Shown here piece by piece: positions 43,713-51,847 of a DNA stretch of 64,000 nt. A model generated the notes under the pieces. That model saw nothing but the letters and a program-made list of their open reading frames with translations, ran no database searches and was not told where the DNA came from. The stretch's first letter is position 1, and each line of letters opens with the position of its first letter. The position numbers and the translations under genes were made by a program. The stretch comes from Pseudonocardia sp. DSM 110487 (GTDB taxonomy: Bacteria; Actinomycetota; Actinomycetes; Mycobacteriales; Pseudonocardiaceae): assembly GCF_019468565.1 (NCBI RefSeq), contig NZ_CP080521.1, positions 3,348,001 to 3,412,000 on the forward strand, in the 5' to 3' direction.

Positions 43713-44231
43713 CTAGTTTCTCCCGCCGCGCAGGCGCGGGCGTAGATCGTCATCGGTGAGGGCTGTCAGGCCGTCCCGTCCGATCCGCGTCGCCAGCGTC
43801 TCGGCGTGTGCCTGCAGCCCGGCGATGTCCAGACCCGCTGGGGCGGGCGCGGACCAGCACCCGATCCGGTGCGCCGCGCGTTCGAGCAGGGCCGCAGCGC
43901 CACGGGCGTTGCCCCGCTGCGCGTGCGTCAACCCGACAGCGAGCTGGGCCAGCCCGCGCCAGAGCTCCCGCTCCCCGTCGGGCGCGGACTTCCAGGCGGC
44001 CTCCAGTACGTCGTGCGCCGGGAACGGCAGGCCGGCGTCGAGCAGTCGCTGCGCCTCGGTCACGGCCTCGTCGGGGCTCAGGACGAGGTCCTCGGGCACC
44101 CGCTCGACGCCCTCTGCGCCGCGGGGGAGCGGGCGCCCCGCCGCGTCGCGTGGGCGGGCGTTGCGGGGGCGGCCGGCCGGGTCGCGTTCGCGCGCGGTGT
44201 CCACGACGACCACCGTGCCACGACCGTTCAC
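43713..44231 (-). CDS. DUF309 domain protein
   Basis: 172 residues from the GTG at 44231, which overlaps the TGA of the upstream TetR gene by GTGA; a GTG at 44204 is an alternative. The N-terminal half is Arg/Pro-rich. The DUF309 part has EAQRLLDAGLPFPAHDVLEAAWKSAP and LWRGLAQLAVGLTHAQRGNARGAAALLERA, a small helical bundle with a conserved His/Glu pair (HDVLEAAW) that looks metal-binding. Function unknown in general; the coupling to a TetR regulator is the only context. Confidence 0.8.
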   Translation of the reverse strand: MNGRGTVVVVDTARERDPAGRPRNARPRDAAGRPLPRGAEGVERVPEDLVLSPDEAVTEAQRLLDAGLPFPAHDVLEAAWKSAPDGERELWRGLAQLAVGLTHAQRGNARGAAALLERAAHRIGCWSAPAPAGLDIAGLQAHAETLATRIGRDGLTALTDDDLRPRLRGGRN

Positions 44232-44821
44232 GCTGTGCGTCCCGGACCGGAAGGTGGCAGGAGGGCCTCGGCGAGCGCCCGCGCGTTTCGCGCCGGTCCC
44301 TCGGCCCCGAGGGCCTGCGCCGAGGCGTAGACCCCCTCCATGAGGAGCGCGAGCTGGTCGGCGAGCGCCTCGTGGCCGGGGAAGCCGGCCGTGAGCTCGC
44401 CGAGCCGCGCGCGTACCCAGACCTTGTTGGAGGCGGCGTTGCGGTGCGCGGCGGTCTCGGAGTCGGGGAACTCCGTCAGCGCCATCTGGAAGGGGCAGCC
44501 CCGGCAGCGGTCGGGCTGGGTCTGCACGGCGAGCGCGTCGAACAGCGAGAGGATCCGCTCGCGCGGGGTCCCGTTGGCGGTCGCGGCGTCGAACCACTCG
44601 CGGTACTCGCGGTCGGCCCGTTCGACGTAGGCCGCCACGAGGTCGTCCTTCGAGGCCCACAGCCGGTAGAGCGTGGTGGGCGCGACTCCGGCCTCCGCTG
44701 CGATCCGGTCGACGCCGACGGCGCGGATGCCCTGCCAGTAGAAGAGGTCGTGCGCCACCTGCAGGACGTGCTCTCGCGTCTCCGCGGAGCTGCGGCGCTG
44801 CGCCGTTCCCGCTCGGGTCAT
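44228..44821 (-). CDS. TetR-family transcriptional regulator
   Basis: 197 residues. Helix-turn-helix RIAAEAGVAPTTLYRLWASKDDLVAAYVE at about 40-68. The C-terminal domain has CRGCPFQMALTEFPD, typical of the LmrA/YxaF-like (TetR_C_33) group, where the CxxC may respond to redox or metal. ATG 6 nt behind TAGGAT, so leaderless. Two copies of TAGGGA-N4-TCCCTA lie between it and the divergent MFS gene, one beside each promoter, so autorepression plus repression of the efflux operon is expected. Confidence 0.93.
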   Translation of the reverse strand: MTRAGTAQRRSSAETREHVLQVAHDLFYWQGIRAVGVDRIAAEAGVAPTTLYRLWASKDDLVAAYVERADREYREWFDAATANGTPRERILSLFDALAVQTQPDRCRGCPFQMALTEFPDSETAAHRNAASNKVWVRARLGELTAGFPGHEALADQLALLMEGVYASAQALGAEGPARNARALAEALLPPSGPGRTA

Positions 44822-44827
44822 GGCGCC

Positions 44828-44833
44828 ATCCTA
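44828..44833 (-). promoter_or_regulatory. -10 box of a leaderless transcript (second TetR regulator)
   Basis: TAGGAT on the minus strand, 6 nt before the ATG at 44821; operator copy 1 lies directly upstream. Confidence 0.55.
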
Positions 44834-44839
44834 CCTTGT

Positions 44840-44855
44840 TAGGGACCGTTCCCTA
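44840..44855. promoter_or_regulatory. TetR operator copy 1
   Basis: TAGGGA-CCGT-TCCCTA, perfect 6-bp arms. It lies between the expected -35 and -10 of the regulator gene. Confidence 0.8.
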
Positions 44856-44875
44856 GCGTCCTGCGTCACACCTCC

Positions 44876-44904
44876 TTGCCGTCGGTGTGGCCCCGGCCTA
44901 GCTT
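44876..44904 (+). promoter_or_regulatory. promoter of MFS-SDR operon
   Basis: TTGCCG (44876-44881), 17-nt spacer, TAGCTT (44899-44904). Operator copy 2 begins 6 bp after the -10 and would cover the start of transcription. Confidence 0.6.
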
Positions 44905-44909
44905 CCTGA

Positions 44910-44925
44910 TAGGGAACGATCCCTA
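44910..44925. promoter_or_regulatory. TetR operator copy 2
   Basis: TAGGGA-ACGA-TCCCTA, perfect 6-bp arms, 70 bp from copy 1 start to start. Followed closely by the ribosome site GGAGGAGG of the MFS gene. Confidence 0.8.
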
Positions 44926-44944
44926 ACAAAGGAGGAGGCGGGTC

Positions 44945-46123
44945 ATGAACACCAGATCCGGCCCGGCCCTCGCGGCGCTCTTCGCGGCGGCGTTCGTGAT
45001 GGGCAGTGCCGAGCTGCTCGTCGTCGGGGTGATCGACCTCATCGCCGCCGATCTCGCGGTGCCGGTGAGCACCGCGGGGGCGGCCGTCACCGCGTACGCG
45101 CTCGGGATCGCCGTCGGCGGGCCGATCCTGACGGCGCTCACCATCCGGTCCGGCCGCCGCGCCGTGCTCGCGTGGGCGCTAGCCGGGTACGTGGTGGCCA
45201 CCGCGGCACCGCTCGTCACGTCGAGCGCGGCGCTCTTCCTCACGGCCCGGTTCGCCGCGGGCGCGCTGCACGGCCTGTTCATCGGCGTCGCGTTCGCCGT
45301 CGCCGGCGCGCTCGTGCCGCCGGAGCGCACGGGGCGCGCGATCGGGATCGTGCTCGGCGGGATCTCGGTGTCCACGGCCCTCGGTGTCCCGCTGGGCACG
45401 CTCGTCGGGCAGGCGATGGGCTGGCGGGCGGGCTTCGTCGGCGTCGCTGTGCTCGGCCTGGGCGCGCTGCTCGCGCTCCTGCGCATCGTGCCCAATGTGG
45501 CCGCGACGGGCGGCGGGCGCGCTTCCGTGCAGGCCAGGCACGCGTTCGCGCCCCGCGTCCTCGCGGTGCTCGGAACCGGCCTCCTCCTGCTCGGCGGCCA
45601 GTACGCCGTGCTCACCTACATCACGCCGTTCCTGCAGGAGCGCACCGGCGTCTCCAGCCCGGCGGTGAGCGCGTTCCTGCTCGCCTACGGGGTGGCCACC
45701 GCGGTCGGTGTGTTCGCAGGCGGATGGGCGGCCGACCGCAGCGCCACTCGCACCCTCGTGCTCGGCAACGCCGCGCTGGTGGTCGCGCTCGGCCTCCTGC
45801 ACCTGGTCGCCGCGATCCCGGTGCTCGTCGCGATCGTGCTGGTGGTCTGGGGCGTCGTCGGGATGGGCCTCGTGCCCTCGCTGCAGTACCGCGTGCTCGA
45901 CCTCGCCGGACCGGGCCGCGACCTCGCCGCCACCCTGCCCGCCTCGGCGCTCAATGCCGGCATCGCGCTCGGCGCGCTCGCGGGCGGCTGGACGCTCGAC
46001 GCCTTCGGCGCCGGCGGCCCCCTGATCACCGGCCTCGTGGTCACCGCGGTGGCGCTGCCCGCCGCGTGGGCCACCGCCGCGCTTCGCCCCACCACCCAGC
46101 ACACCGAAGGAGTCCCAGCATGA
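44945..46123 (+). CDS. MFS efflux transporter (DHA1/arabinose-efflux type)
   Basis: 392 residues, 12 membrane segments, excellent ribosome site. FVMGSAELLVVGVIDLIAADLAVPVSTAG and ARFAAGALHGLFIGVAFAVAGALVPPERTGRA place it in the DHA1 drug efflux branch (AraJ/YdhP-like). Expression is probably released when the divergent TetR protein binds its inducer, likely a transported toxic compound. The stop overlaps the SDR start (ATGA). Confidence 0.92.
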   Translation: MNTRSGPALAALFAAAFVMGSAELLVVGVIDLIAADLAVPVSTAGAAVTAYALGIAVGGPILTALTIRSGRRAVLAWALAGYVVATAAPLVTSSAALFLTARFAAGALHGLFIGVAFAVAGALVPPERTGRAIGIVLGGISVSTALGVPLGTLVGQAMGWRAGFVGVAVLGLGALLALLRIVPNVAATGGGRASVQARHAFAPRVLAVLGTGLLLLGGQYAVLTYITPFLQERTGVSSPAVSAFLLAYGVATAVGVFAGGWAADRSATRTLVLGNAALVVALGLLHLVAAIPVLVAIVLVVWGVVGMGLVPSLQYRVLDLAGPGRDLAATLPASALNAGIALGALAGGWTLDAFGAGGPLITGLVVTAVALPAAWATAALRPTTQHTEGVPA

Positions 46124-46887
46124 CCGACCTGACCGGACGCACCGCCCTCGTCACCGGCGCCTCCCGCGGCATCGGCCGCGCAATCGCCGAGCGGCTGGCC
46201 GCCGACGGCGCACTCGTCGCCGTGCACTACGGCAGCAACGAGACGGCCGCCAAGGAGACCGTGGCCGCGATCGAGCACGCGGGCGGGCAGGCCTTCGCCG
46301 TGCGCGCGGACCTGGCCGAGACCGCCGAGCTGGACGGCCTGTTCGCCGCGCTGCGAGCCGGGCTGGCGGGGCGCCCGCTGGACATCCTCGTCAACAACGC
46401 CGCGTACATCGACTACACGGCGACGATCGAGGGCGCCACCCCGGAGGCCTTCGACCGGCTGTTCGCGGTGAACGTCCGTGCGCCGCTCTTCGTCATCCAG
46501 CGGGCACTGCCCCTGATGCCCGACGGCGGCCGGATCGTGAACGTCTCATCGGGCGTGACGTGGTTCTCGACGCCGGAGGTCGTCTACGGCATGAGCAAGG
46601 GCGCGCTGAACGTGCTCACCCGCTCGCTCGCGTACACCCAGGGCAGGCGGGGGATCACCGTCAACACGGTCTCGCCGGGCATCACCGAGACCGACATGAA
46701 CGGCTGGCTGACCGAGAGCGCCGACGCCGCCCGCGCGGTGGCCGGCATCACCGCGCTCGGCCGGCACGGGCAGCCCGCCGACATCGCCGACGCGGTGGCC
46801 TTCTTCACCTCCGACGACGGCCGCTGGGTGTCCGGGCAGACCCTCGAGGTCAACGGCGGCCTGCTGCTGGGCCCGCCCGCGGCCTAA
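46120..46887 (+). CDS. short-chain dehydrogenase/reductase
   Basis: 255 residues. Cofactor loop TGASRGIGRAIAERL, LVNNAAYIDY, catalytic Ser in VNVSSGVTWFS, YGMSKGALNVL (Tyr, Lys) and PGITETDM. HYGSNETAAKE after strand two lacks an acidic residue and has Ser/Asn, favouring NADP(H). Part of the TetR-controlled operon with the MFS pump, so it may modify the same toxic substrate. Ends 4 bp into the convergent reductase gene. Confidence 0.92.
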   Translation: MTDLTGRTALVTGASRGIGRAIAERLAADGALVAVHYGSNETAAKETVAAIEHAGGQAFAVRADLAETAELDGLFAALRAGLAGRPLDILVNNAAYIDYTATIEGATPEAFDRLFAVNVRAPLFVIQRALPLMPDGGRIVNVSSGVTWFSTPEVVYGMSKGALNVLTRSLAYTQGRRGITVNTVSPGITETDMNGWLTESADAARAVAGITALGRHGQPADIADAVAFFTSDDGRWVSGQTLEVNGGLLLGPPAA

Positions 46888-47444
46888 CGATCGCCGTCCA
46901 CGCGGTAGTCGAGCAGGACGAGACGGTCGTCGAGAACGGTGGTCCCGGCGAGGCCCAGTTCGACGTCGGGTAGCTCGGCGAATACGGGCTCCTCGCCGGC
47001 CACGCCGTGGATCATCGGGAAGACCATCACCCGTACCCGGTCGACCAGGCCGAGCCGGAAGAGGCTGCGGACGAGCGACCGGCTGCCGATGGTGCGCATC
47101 GGCAGCCCGTCGGACATGGCCTTCAACGCGGGCACGGCCGTCTCGACCGGCTCGTGGACGATCGTCGTGTTCGCCCACGTCAGCGGCGGTTGGAGCGTCT
47201 TCGAGAAGACGATCTTGGGAAGCTCGGCCATCCTCGGGAACGTCGGGTCGTCGCCGTTCGCGACGATCTCGGACATCAACCGGTACGACGTCGCGCCCAT
47301 GAGCATGACGTGCTCATCGGCCAGCTGCGCCTGCATCCACTCGAACAGGTCCGGCCCGCCGTAGCCCCAGTACGGGGCCGGACGTGGCCCGCCGCCGCCG
47401 TACCCGTCGACGGTGCTGAACAGGTCGACACTCAACTCGCGCAT
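46884..47444 (-). CDS. RibD C-terminal/DHFR-like reductase (second of two)
   Basis: 186 residues from the ATG at 47444 with GGGAGG ahead. DLFSTVDGYGGG near the N-terminus, HVMLMGATSYRLM, KIVFSKTL, MRTIGSRSLVRSLFRLGLVDRVRVMVFPMIHGVAGEEP: the NADPH-binding pattern of the RibD C-terminal (DHFR-like) family. Such proteins are common in actinobacteria; most have no known substrate. Last gene of the minus-strand operon; its start overlaps the previous gene by 13 bp. Confidence 0.87.
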   Translation of the reverse strand: MRELSVDLFSTVDGYGGGGPRPAPYWGYGGPDLFEWMQAQLADEHVMLMGATSYRLMSEIVANGDDPTFPRMAELPKIVFSKTLQPPLTWANTTIVHEPVETAVPALKAMSDGLPMRTIGSRSLVRSLFRLGLVDRVRVMVFPMIHGVAGEEPVFAELPDVELGLAGTTVLDDRLVLLDYRVDGDR

Positions 47445-48052
47445 GGATCCTCCCGGCCGTCGCCTTCGGCGGTACGTCGAACGGCGGGCCGGCGAATCGA
47501 CACGCCCCGGCCGGCCACCCGGAACCAGACGTCGGTCGCCATGGGCGGGGTGTCGACCTCGATCCGCTCCAGGCGGACGTGCGTACCGCCCGGGTGGTCG
47601 AACAGCCGCACGCCGTCGCCGAGCAGCACGGGAGCGATGCACACGAGGATCTCGTCGAGCGCGCCCGCATCGAGGCAGCTGCGTGCCGTCGCGGCGCCGA
47701 TGACGTTGACGTACCCGTCGCCTGCCGCGGCCCGCGTCGCCGCCACCGCCTCGTCGACGTCCGTCACGAACGTGATCCCCGGCACCGGGTCGGCAGGCGG
47801 CTTGCGGGTGAGCACGAACTGCGGGCCGTCCCAGCCGCCGCCGAACACCTTCCCCTCACCCTCGGTACCGGCGTGCGGGTCGTCGCCGCCGCGGAACGTG
47901 CGCCCGCCCACGAGGATCGCCCCGACCCGGGGGATCAGCCGGTCGATCAGCGGGTTGGGCCCGAGGTACGGGGTCAGCCACGACATGTCCCCACCGGGAC
48001 CCGCGATGAACCCGTCGAGCGACATCGTTGCCGAGTACAGAAGCTTCGCCAT
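47432..48052 (-). CDS. RibD C-terminal/DHFR-like reductase (first of two)
   Basis: 206 residues from the ATG at 48052. Opens LLYSATMSLDGFIAGPGGDMSWL, then AILVGGRTFRGGDD, VFGGGWDGPQFVLTRKP, VNVIGAATARSCLDAGALDEILVCIAPVLLGDGVRLFD, the RibD_C consensus. It is not a close copy of the following reductase, so the two are not a recent duplication. The C-terminal end (RRPAVRRTAEGDGRE) runs into the next gene. Starts 1 bp after the sigma factor stop. Confidence 0.87.
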   Translation of the reverse strand: MAKLLYSATMSLDGFIAGPGGDMSWLTPYLGPNPLIDRLIPRVGAILVGGRTFRGGDDPHAGTEGEGKVFGGGWDGPQFVLTRKPPADPVPGITFVTDVDEAVAATRAAAGDGYVNVIGAATARSCLDAGALDEILVCIAPVLLGDGVRLFDHPGGTHVRLERIEVDTPPMATDVWFRVAGRGVSIRRPAVRRTAEGDGREDPCAS

Positions 48053-48053
48053 G

Positions 48054-49046
48054 TCATGGAGACGGTGCGGCGCGGGGAACGTCATCGGCCGGCAGGAACG
48101 GTGGGAGGTCGAAGGCCGGGAAGAGGTGCGTGTCGTGGAACGCGGTGACGTCGGTGACGAGGCCGCGCTCGATGCGCAGCACCGAGATCGCGAACGCGCG
48201 GTACTCGGCACCGGTGCGGACGTACGTCGCCACCGCGGGCCGCCCGTTGGCCCGGGTGGGCAGCATCCGGAAGCGGTACCCCAGCCCGTCCGACGCCCAG
48301 CTCGCGCGCAGCGCCGCGAGCACGGTCCCGCGGCCGCGGAACCACATCGGCCACGGCGGCATCGCCGTGCGCACGTCCTCGGCGAGCAACGCCGCGAGGG
48401 AGTCGGGGTCGGCGCTCTCCATCGCGGCCATGTAGCGGTGCAGGACGGCGCGCTCCTCCGCGGTGGGTGGCGTCGAGGGTGCCCAGTCGGCCCGCCTCGC
48501 CGGAAGGTGCTCGCGCAGGGTCACGCGCGCCCGCTGCAGCGCGCTGTTCACCGAGACGACGCTGCCCTCCAGCACGTCGGCGATCTCACCTGGCCGCCAG
48601 CCGAGCACGTCCCGCAGCAGCAGTGCCGCCCGCTGCCGCGGCGGCAGGTGCTGGATCGCCGCCAGAAAGGCCAGCTCGATCGTCTCCCGCTCGACGGCCG
48701 TCTCCTCGGGTGCCAGCCGGTCCGGGAACGGCTGCAGCCACGGGATGTCGGTCCGGGGCGGCAGCCCTTCGGTCGCATCCGACGGCGGCCGCAGGTCCTG
48801 GGGGAGCGCCCGCCGGGCCGTGCCGTCGAGGAAATCGAGACAGGCGTTCGTGGCGATGCGGTAGAGCCATGCGCGCACGCTGGAGCGGCCCTCGAACCCG
48901 TCGATCGCCTTCCACGCGCGCAGGAACGTCTCCTGCACCATGTCCTCGGCCTCGTCGAACGAGCCGAGCATCCGGTAGCAGTGCACGCGCAGCTCGCGGC
49001 GGTGGCGTTCGGCCATCGCCGCGAACTCGTCGTGGGGGACGGTCAT
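48054..49046 (-). CDS. ECF sigma factor with SnoaL-like C-terminal domain (SigG/TIGR02960-like)
   Basis: 330 residues. Sigma region 2 at about 12-80 (HCYRMLGSFDEAEDMVQETFLRAWKAI, VRAWLYRIATNACLDFLD), region 4 at about 125-185 (LPPRQRAALLLRDVLGWRPGEIADVLEGSVVSVNSALQRAR), then an NTF2/SnoaL-like domain from about 205 (HRYMAAMESADPDSLAALLAEDVRTAMPP). No anti-sigma gene lies next to it, in keeping with such tails taking over regulation. It is embedded in an operon with a monooxygenase, an FMN reductase and two reductases. ATG overlaps the upstream stop by 4 nt. Confidence 0.9.
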   Translation of the reverse strand: MTVPHDEFAAMAERHRRELRVHCYRMLGSFDEAEDMVQETFLRAWKAIDGFEGRSSVRAWLYRIATNACLDFLDGTARRALPQDLRPPSDATEGLPPRTDIPWLQPFPDRLAPEETAVERETIELAFLAAIQHLPPRQRAALLLRDVLGWRPGEIADVLEGSVVSVNSALQRARVTLREHLPARRADWAPSTPPTAEERAVLHRYMAAMESADPDSLAALLAEDVRTAMPPWPMWFRGRGTVLAALRASWASDGLGYRFRMLPTRANGRPAVATYVRTGAEYRAFAISVLRIERGLVTDVTAFHDTHLFPAFDLPPFLPADDVPRAAPSP

Positions 49047-49657
49047 TCGCCGCGCAGCAGCTGCTCGAACGGCACCGGATCCGCGAACGGGTCTGCCGCC
49101 GCGGCGGCGGGCCGGGCCGCGACGAGGTCGGCGAGCTCGCCCGCGGCGCGGGCGATCCGCCGGTCCAGCGCAGGCACGCCGGCTGCGCCGCCCGCCCAGT
49201 CCTCTGGGGCCGCGAACACCGCGGTGGGCACGACCACCGCGTGCAGGTAGGCCATGAGCGGGCGCACCGCGTGTTCGAGGGCGAGCGAGTGGCGGCCCGT
49301 GCCCCCGGTGGCTGCGATCAGCGTCGGCTTCCCGTCGAGCGCGCCGTCTTCCAGCGCGTCGAAGAGCAGCTTGAACAGGCCGTTGTAGGAGGCGGAGAAC
49401 GTGGGCGTGACCGCGATCAGCCCGTCGGCGCCCACCACCGCGTCCACCACCGGGCGCAGGCCCGGCGCGACGAAGCCTGTGAGCACCGCGTCCACCAGCT
49501 CGTGGGCGTGCTCGCGCAGCTCCACGACCTCGACCTCGGCGTTCACCCCGTTCTCGGCCAGCGCCGCGGTGGTGGCCGCGGCCAGCCGGTCGGCGAGCAG
49601 CCGCGTCGACGACGGGACGCCGATCCCCGAGGTCACGACCGTGATCTTGCGCGTCAT
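49043..49657 (-). CDS. NAD(P)H-dependent FMN reductase (CE1759-type)
   Basis: 204 residues, flavodoxin-like fold: ITVVTSGIGVPSSTRLLADRL (phosphate loop), LIAVTPTFSASYNGLFKLLFDALEDGALDGKPTLIAATGG. It should supply reduced FMN to the monooxygenase encoded directly upstream. Both ends overlap neighbours by ATGA, so stoichiometric synthesis is likely. Confidence 0.9.
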   Translation of the reverse strand: MTRKITVVTSGIGVPSSTRLLADRLAAATTAALAENGVNAEVEVVELREHAHELVDAVLTGFVAPGLRPVVDAVVGADGLIAVTPTFSASYNGLFKLLFDALEDGALDGKPTLIAATGGTGRHSLALEHAVRPLMAYLHAVVVPTAVFAAPEDWAGGAAGVPALDRRIARAAGELADLVAARPAAAAADPFADPVPFEQLLRGE

Positions 49658-50742
49658 GCCGGCACCTCCTGGGCCGCCTTCAGGCTCTCGTGGGTCGGCG
49701 CGTCCGGGACGTGCGCCGGCGTGCGCGCGGCGAACTCCTTGCGCAGCACCGGGATCACGTCCTCACCCAGCATGTCCAACTGCTCCAGCACCGTCTTCAG
49801 CGGCAGGCCCGCGTGGTCCATGAGGAACAGCTGGCGCTGGTAGTCGCCCGCGAACTCGCGGAAGGTCAGCGTCTTGTCGATGACCTGCTGCGGGCTGCCG
49901 ACGGTCAGGGCGGTCAGCTCGGAGAAGTCCTCGAGCGACGGGCCGTGGCCGTAGACCGGGGCGTTGTCGAAGTACGGCCGGAACTCGCGCACGGCGTCCT
50001 GGGAGTTCTTCCGCATGAACACCTGCCCGCCGAGTCCCACGATCGCCTGGTCGGCCGCGCCGTGGCCGTAGTGCTCGAACCGGCGCCGGTACAGGTTCAC
50101 CATCCGCCGGACGTGCCCGGCGTCCCAGAAGATGTTGTTGTGGAAGAAGCCGTCGCCGTAGAAGGCGGCCTGCTCCGCGATCTCCGGGCTCCGGATCGAG
50201 GCGTGCCACACGAACGGCGGCACCCCGTCGAGCGGGCGCGGCGCGGACGTGAAGCCCTGCAGCGGCGTGCGGTGCTTGCCCTCCCAGTCGACGACGTCCT
50301 CTCGCCAGAGCCTGCGCAGCAGCGCGTAGTTCTCGACGGCCAGCGAGATGCCGTCGCGGATGTCCTGGCCGAACCAGGGGTAGACCGGCCCGGTGTTGCC
50401 GCGCCCGAGCATCAGGTCGACGCGCCCGTCGGACAGGTGCTGCAGCATCGCGTAGTCCTCGGCGATCTTCACCGGGTCGTTGGTGGTGATCAGCGTGGTG
50501 GCCGTCGACAGCAGCAGCCGCTTCGTGCGCGCGGCGACGTAGCCGAGCAGCGTGGTGGGGGAGGAGGGCACGAACGGCGGGTTGTGGTGCTCGCCGGTCG
50601 CGAAGACGTCCATTCCCACCTCCTCGGTCTTCAGCGCGATGGCGACCATCGCCTTGATCCGCTCCGCCTCGGTGGGCGTGCGGCCCGTCGTCGGGTCGGG
50701 TGTGACGTCACCGACGGAGAAGACGCCGAACTGCATCTCCAT
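49654..50742 (-). CDS. FMN-dependent luciferase-like monooxygenase (CE1758-type)
   Basis: 362 residues from the ATG at 50742 (ribosome site AGGGA); an ATG two codons later is possible. Two-component LLM enzyme with FATGEHHNPPFVPSSPTTLLGYVAARTKRL, LSDGRVDLMLGRGNTGPVYPWFGQD and GLGGQVFMRKNSQDA. With the FMN reductase it forms the monooxygenase pair named after Corynebacterium efficiens CE1758/CE1759. Substrate unknown. First gene of the five-gene chain. Confidence 0.9.
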   Translation of the reverse strand: MEMQFGVFSVGDVTPDPTTGRTPTEAERIKAMVAIALKTEEVGMDVFATGEHHNPPFVPSSPTTLLGYVAARTKRLLLSTATTLITTNDPVKIAEDYAMLQHLSDGRVDLMLGRGNTGPVYPWFGQDIRDGISLAVENYALLRRLWREDVVDWEGKHRTPLQGFTSAPRPLDGVPPFVWHASIRSPEIAEQAAFYGDGFFHNNIFWDAGHVRRMVNLYRRRFEHYGHGAADQAIVGLGGQVFMRKNSQDAVREFRPYFDNAPVYGHGPSLEDFSELTALTVGSPQQVIDKTLTFREFAGDYQRQLFLMDHAGLPLKTVLEQLDMLGEDVIPVLRKEFAARTPAHVPDAPTHESLKAAQEVPA

Positions 50743-50806
50743 CTCGATCCCTGCCTCCGGTAGTTGCATCTGCAATCACCTGGCCCCAACGCGCGGGTCG
50801 ACGAGT

Positions 50807-51592
50807 TCATGCCCGGACCGTGCTCGGTGCCACACCCCGCTCCCGCTTGAACGCCGCGCTGAACGTGAAGGCGTCGGAGTAGCCGACCCTGCGCGCCACC
50901 GCCCCGACCGTGACCTCGGGATCGGCGAGGTACTCGGCGGCGAGCGTCATCCGCCAGCTGCGCAGGTAGGCGAGCGGCGCGTCCCCGACGAGCTCGCGGA
51001 ACCGCTTCGCGAACGCCGCCCGTCCCGACCCACCCCGCGCCGCCAGCTCCTCCACCGTCCAGCGCCGGGCCGGGTCGGCGTGCAGCGCCTCGAGGGCCGG
51101 GCCGACCACCGGGTCGGCCAGCGCGGTGAACCAGCCGGGCCGCTCCGGCGCGCGCCGCTCGAACCACGCGTGCAGGGTGCAGCTGAGCAGCCAGTCGAGG
51201 AGCCGGTCCCGGACCGGGGCGGGCCCGCCGCCCCCGCGATCGAGCAGCTCGAGCAGGGTCACGCAGTCCGGATCCTCCGCCGCGACGACGGCGATCGCGG
51301 GCAGGGCGCTGGTCAGCCGGGTCCCGCCGGTCCGCGTGCGGTAACCGCAGATGATCAGAGACGCGCCGCCGTCGCCAGCCCGGACCGTCACCGAAGGTCC
51401 GGGCTGGACCATCGCCATCCCACCGGGCGCGAGTGCCCCGCCCTCCGCGACGACCTCGCCTGCGAGCACGCCGCACAGCACCAGCGGCGAGCCGACGGGC
51501 ACCGTGTACTCCTCGTCGGGGCCGAGCCGGGCGCGCAACACCGCGCCTTCGTGGGGCCGGACCCCACGGAGCAGGGCCTCCAGGACCGTCAC
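50807..51592 (-). CDS. AraC-family transcriptional regulator
   Basis: 261 residues from the GTG at 51592. N-terminal cupin-like domain (cupin_6 type; LVLCGVLAGEVVAEGGAL, AMVQPG), then two helix-turn-helix motifs at about 180-260: WTVEELAARGGSGRAAFAKRFRELVGDAPLAYLRSWRM and VTVGAVARRVGYSDAFTFSAAFKRERG. It lies 64 bp upstream of the monooxygenase operon on the same strand and is its likely regulator. A small fold-back element ends 12 bp upstream of its start codon. Confidence 0.92.
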   Translation of the reverse strand: MTVLEALLRGVRPHEGAVLRARLGPDEEYTVPVGSPLVLCGVLAGEVVAEGGALAPGGMAMVQPGPSVTVRAGDGGASLIICGYRTRTGGTRLTSALPAIAVVAAEDPDCVTLLELLDRGGGGPAPVRDRLLDWLLSCTLHAWFERRAPERPGWFTALADPVVGPALEALHADPARRWTVEELAARGGSGRAAFAKRFRELVGDAPLAYLRSWRMTLAAEYLADPEVTVGAVARRVGYSDAFTFSAAFKRERGVAPSTVRA

Positions 51593-51603
51593 GATCCCGG
51601 AGC

Positions 51604-51770
51604 CTAGGCCGTGTTTAGGAAGTCCGGGTCGATGGGCTTCGTGATCCAGGCGGCCGCTGGCAAGGCGGAGGCGCGAGCCGTTGTATTGGAATACCCGGTC
51701 GTGCCGACAACGCAGCCAGCGGTCGCCTGGGCGCGAAGACCGCGATCCGGACTTTCTAAACGCGGCCTAG
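51604..51770. mobile_element. MITE-like fold-back element, 167 bp
   Basis: Terminal inverted repeats of 24 bp (51604-51627 and 51747-51770) match at 22 positions; they begin CTAGGCCG and contain GTTTAG. Nested inside are a second inverted pair of 14 bp (51648-51661 AGGCGGCCGCTGGC and 51715-51728, one mismatch) and GTTGT (51680-51684) with ACAAC (51707-51711). It codes for no transposase. The outer CTAG is palindromic, so a duplicated TA or CTAG target is possible but unproved. It sits in the 255-bp gap between an AraC start and the next gene and may carry or disrupt the AraC promoter. Confidence 0.75.
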
Positions 51771-51847
51771 TGCGGTGGACGCGCACACATCCCCCGCGGA
51801 CGCGCGAGCATGGCCGCGGCGGGCGCCCGCGAGATCCACTGAACGGC

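Noticed and set aside
51611..51847. An N-terminal extension of the NmrA-like protein through the MITE
   Set aside because: The frame is open, but the residues are those of the fold-back element and a linker. The Rossmann loop starts right after the ATG at 51848.
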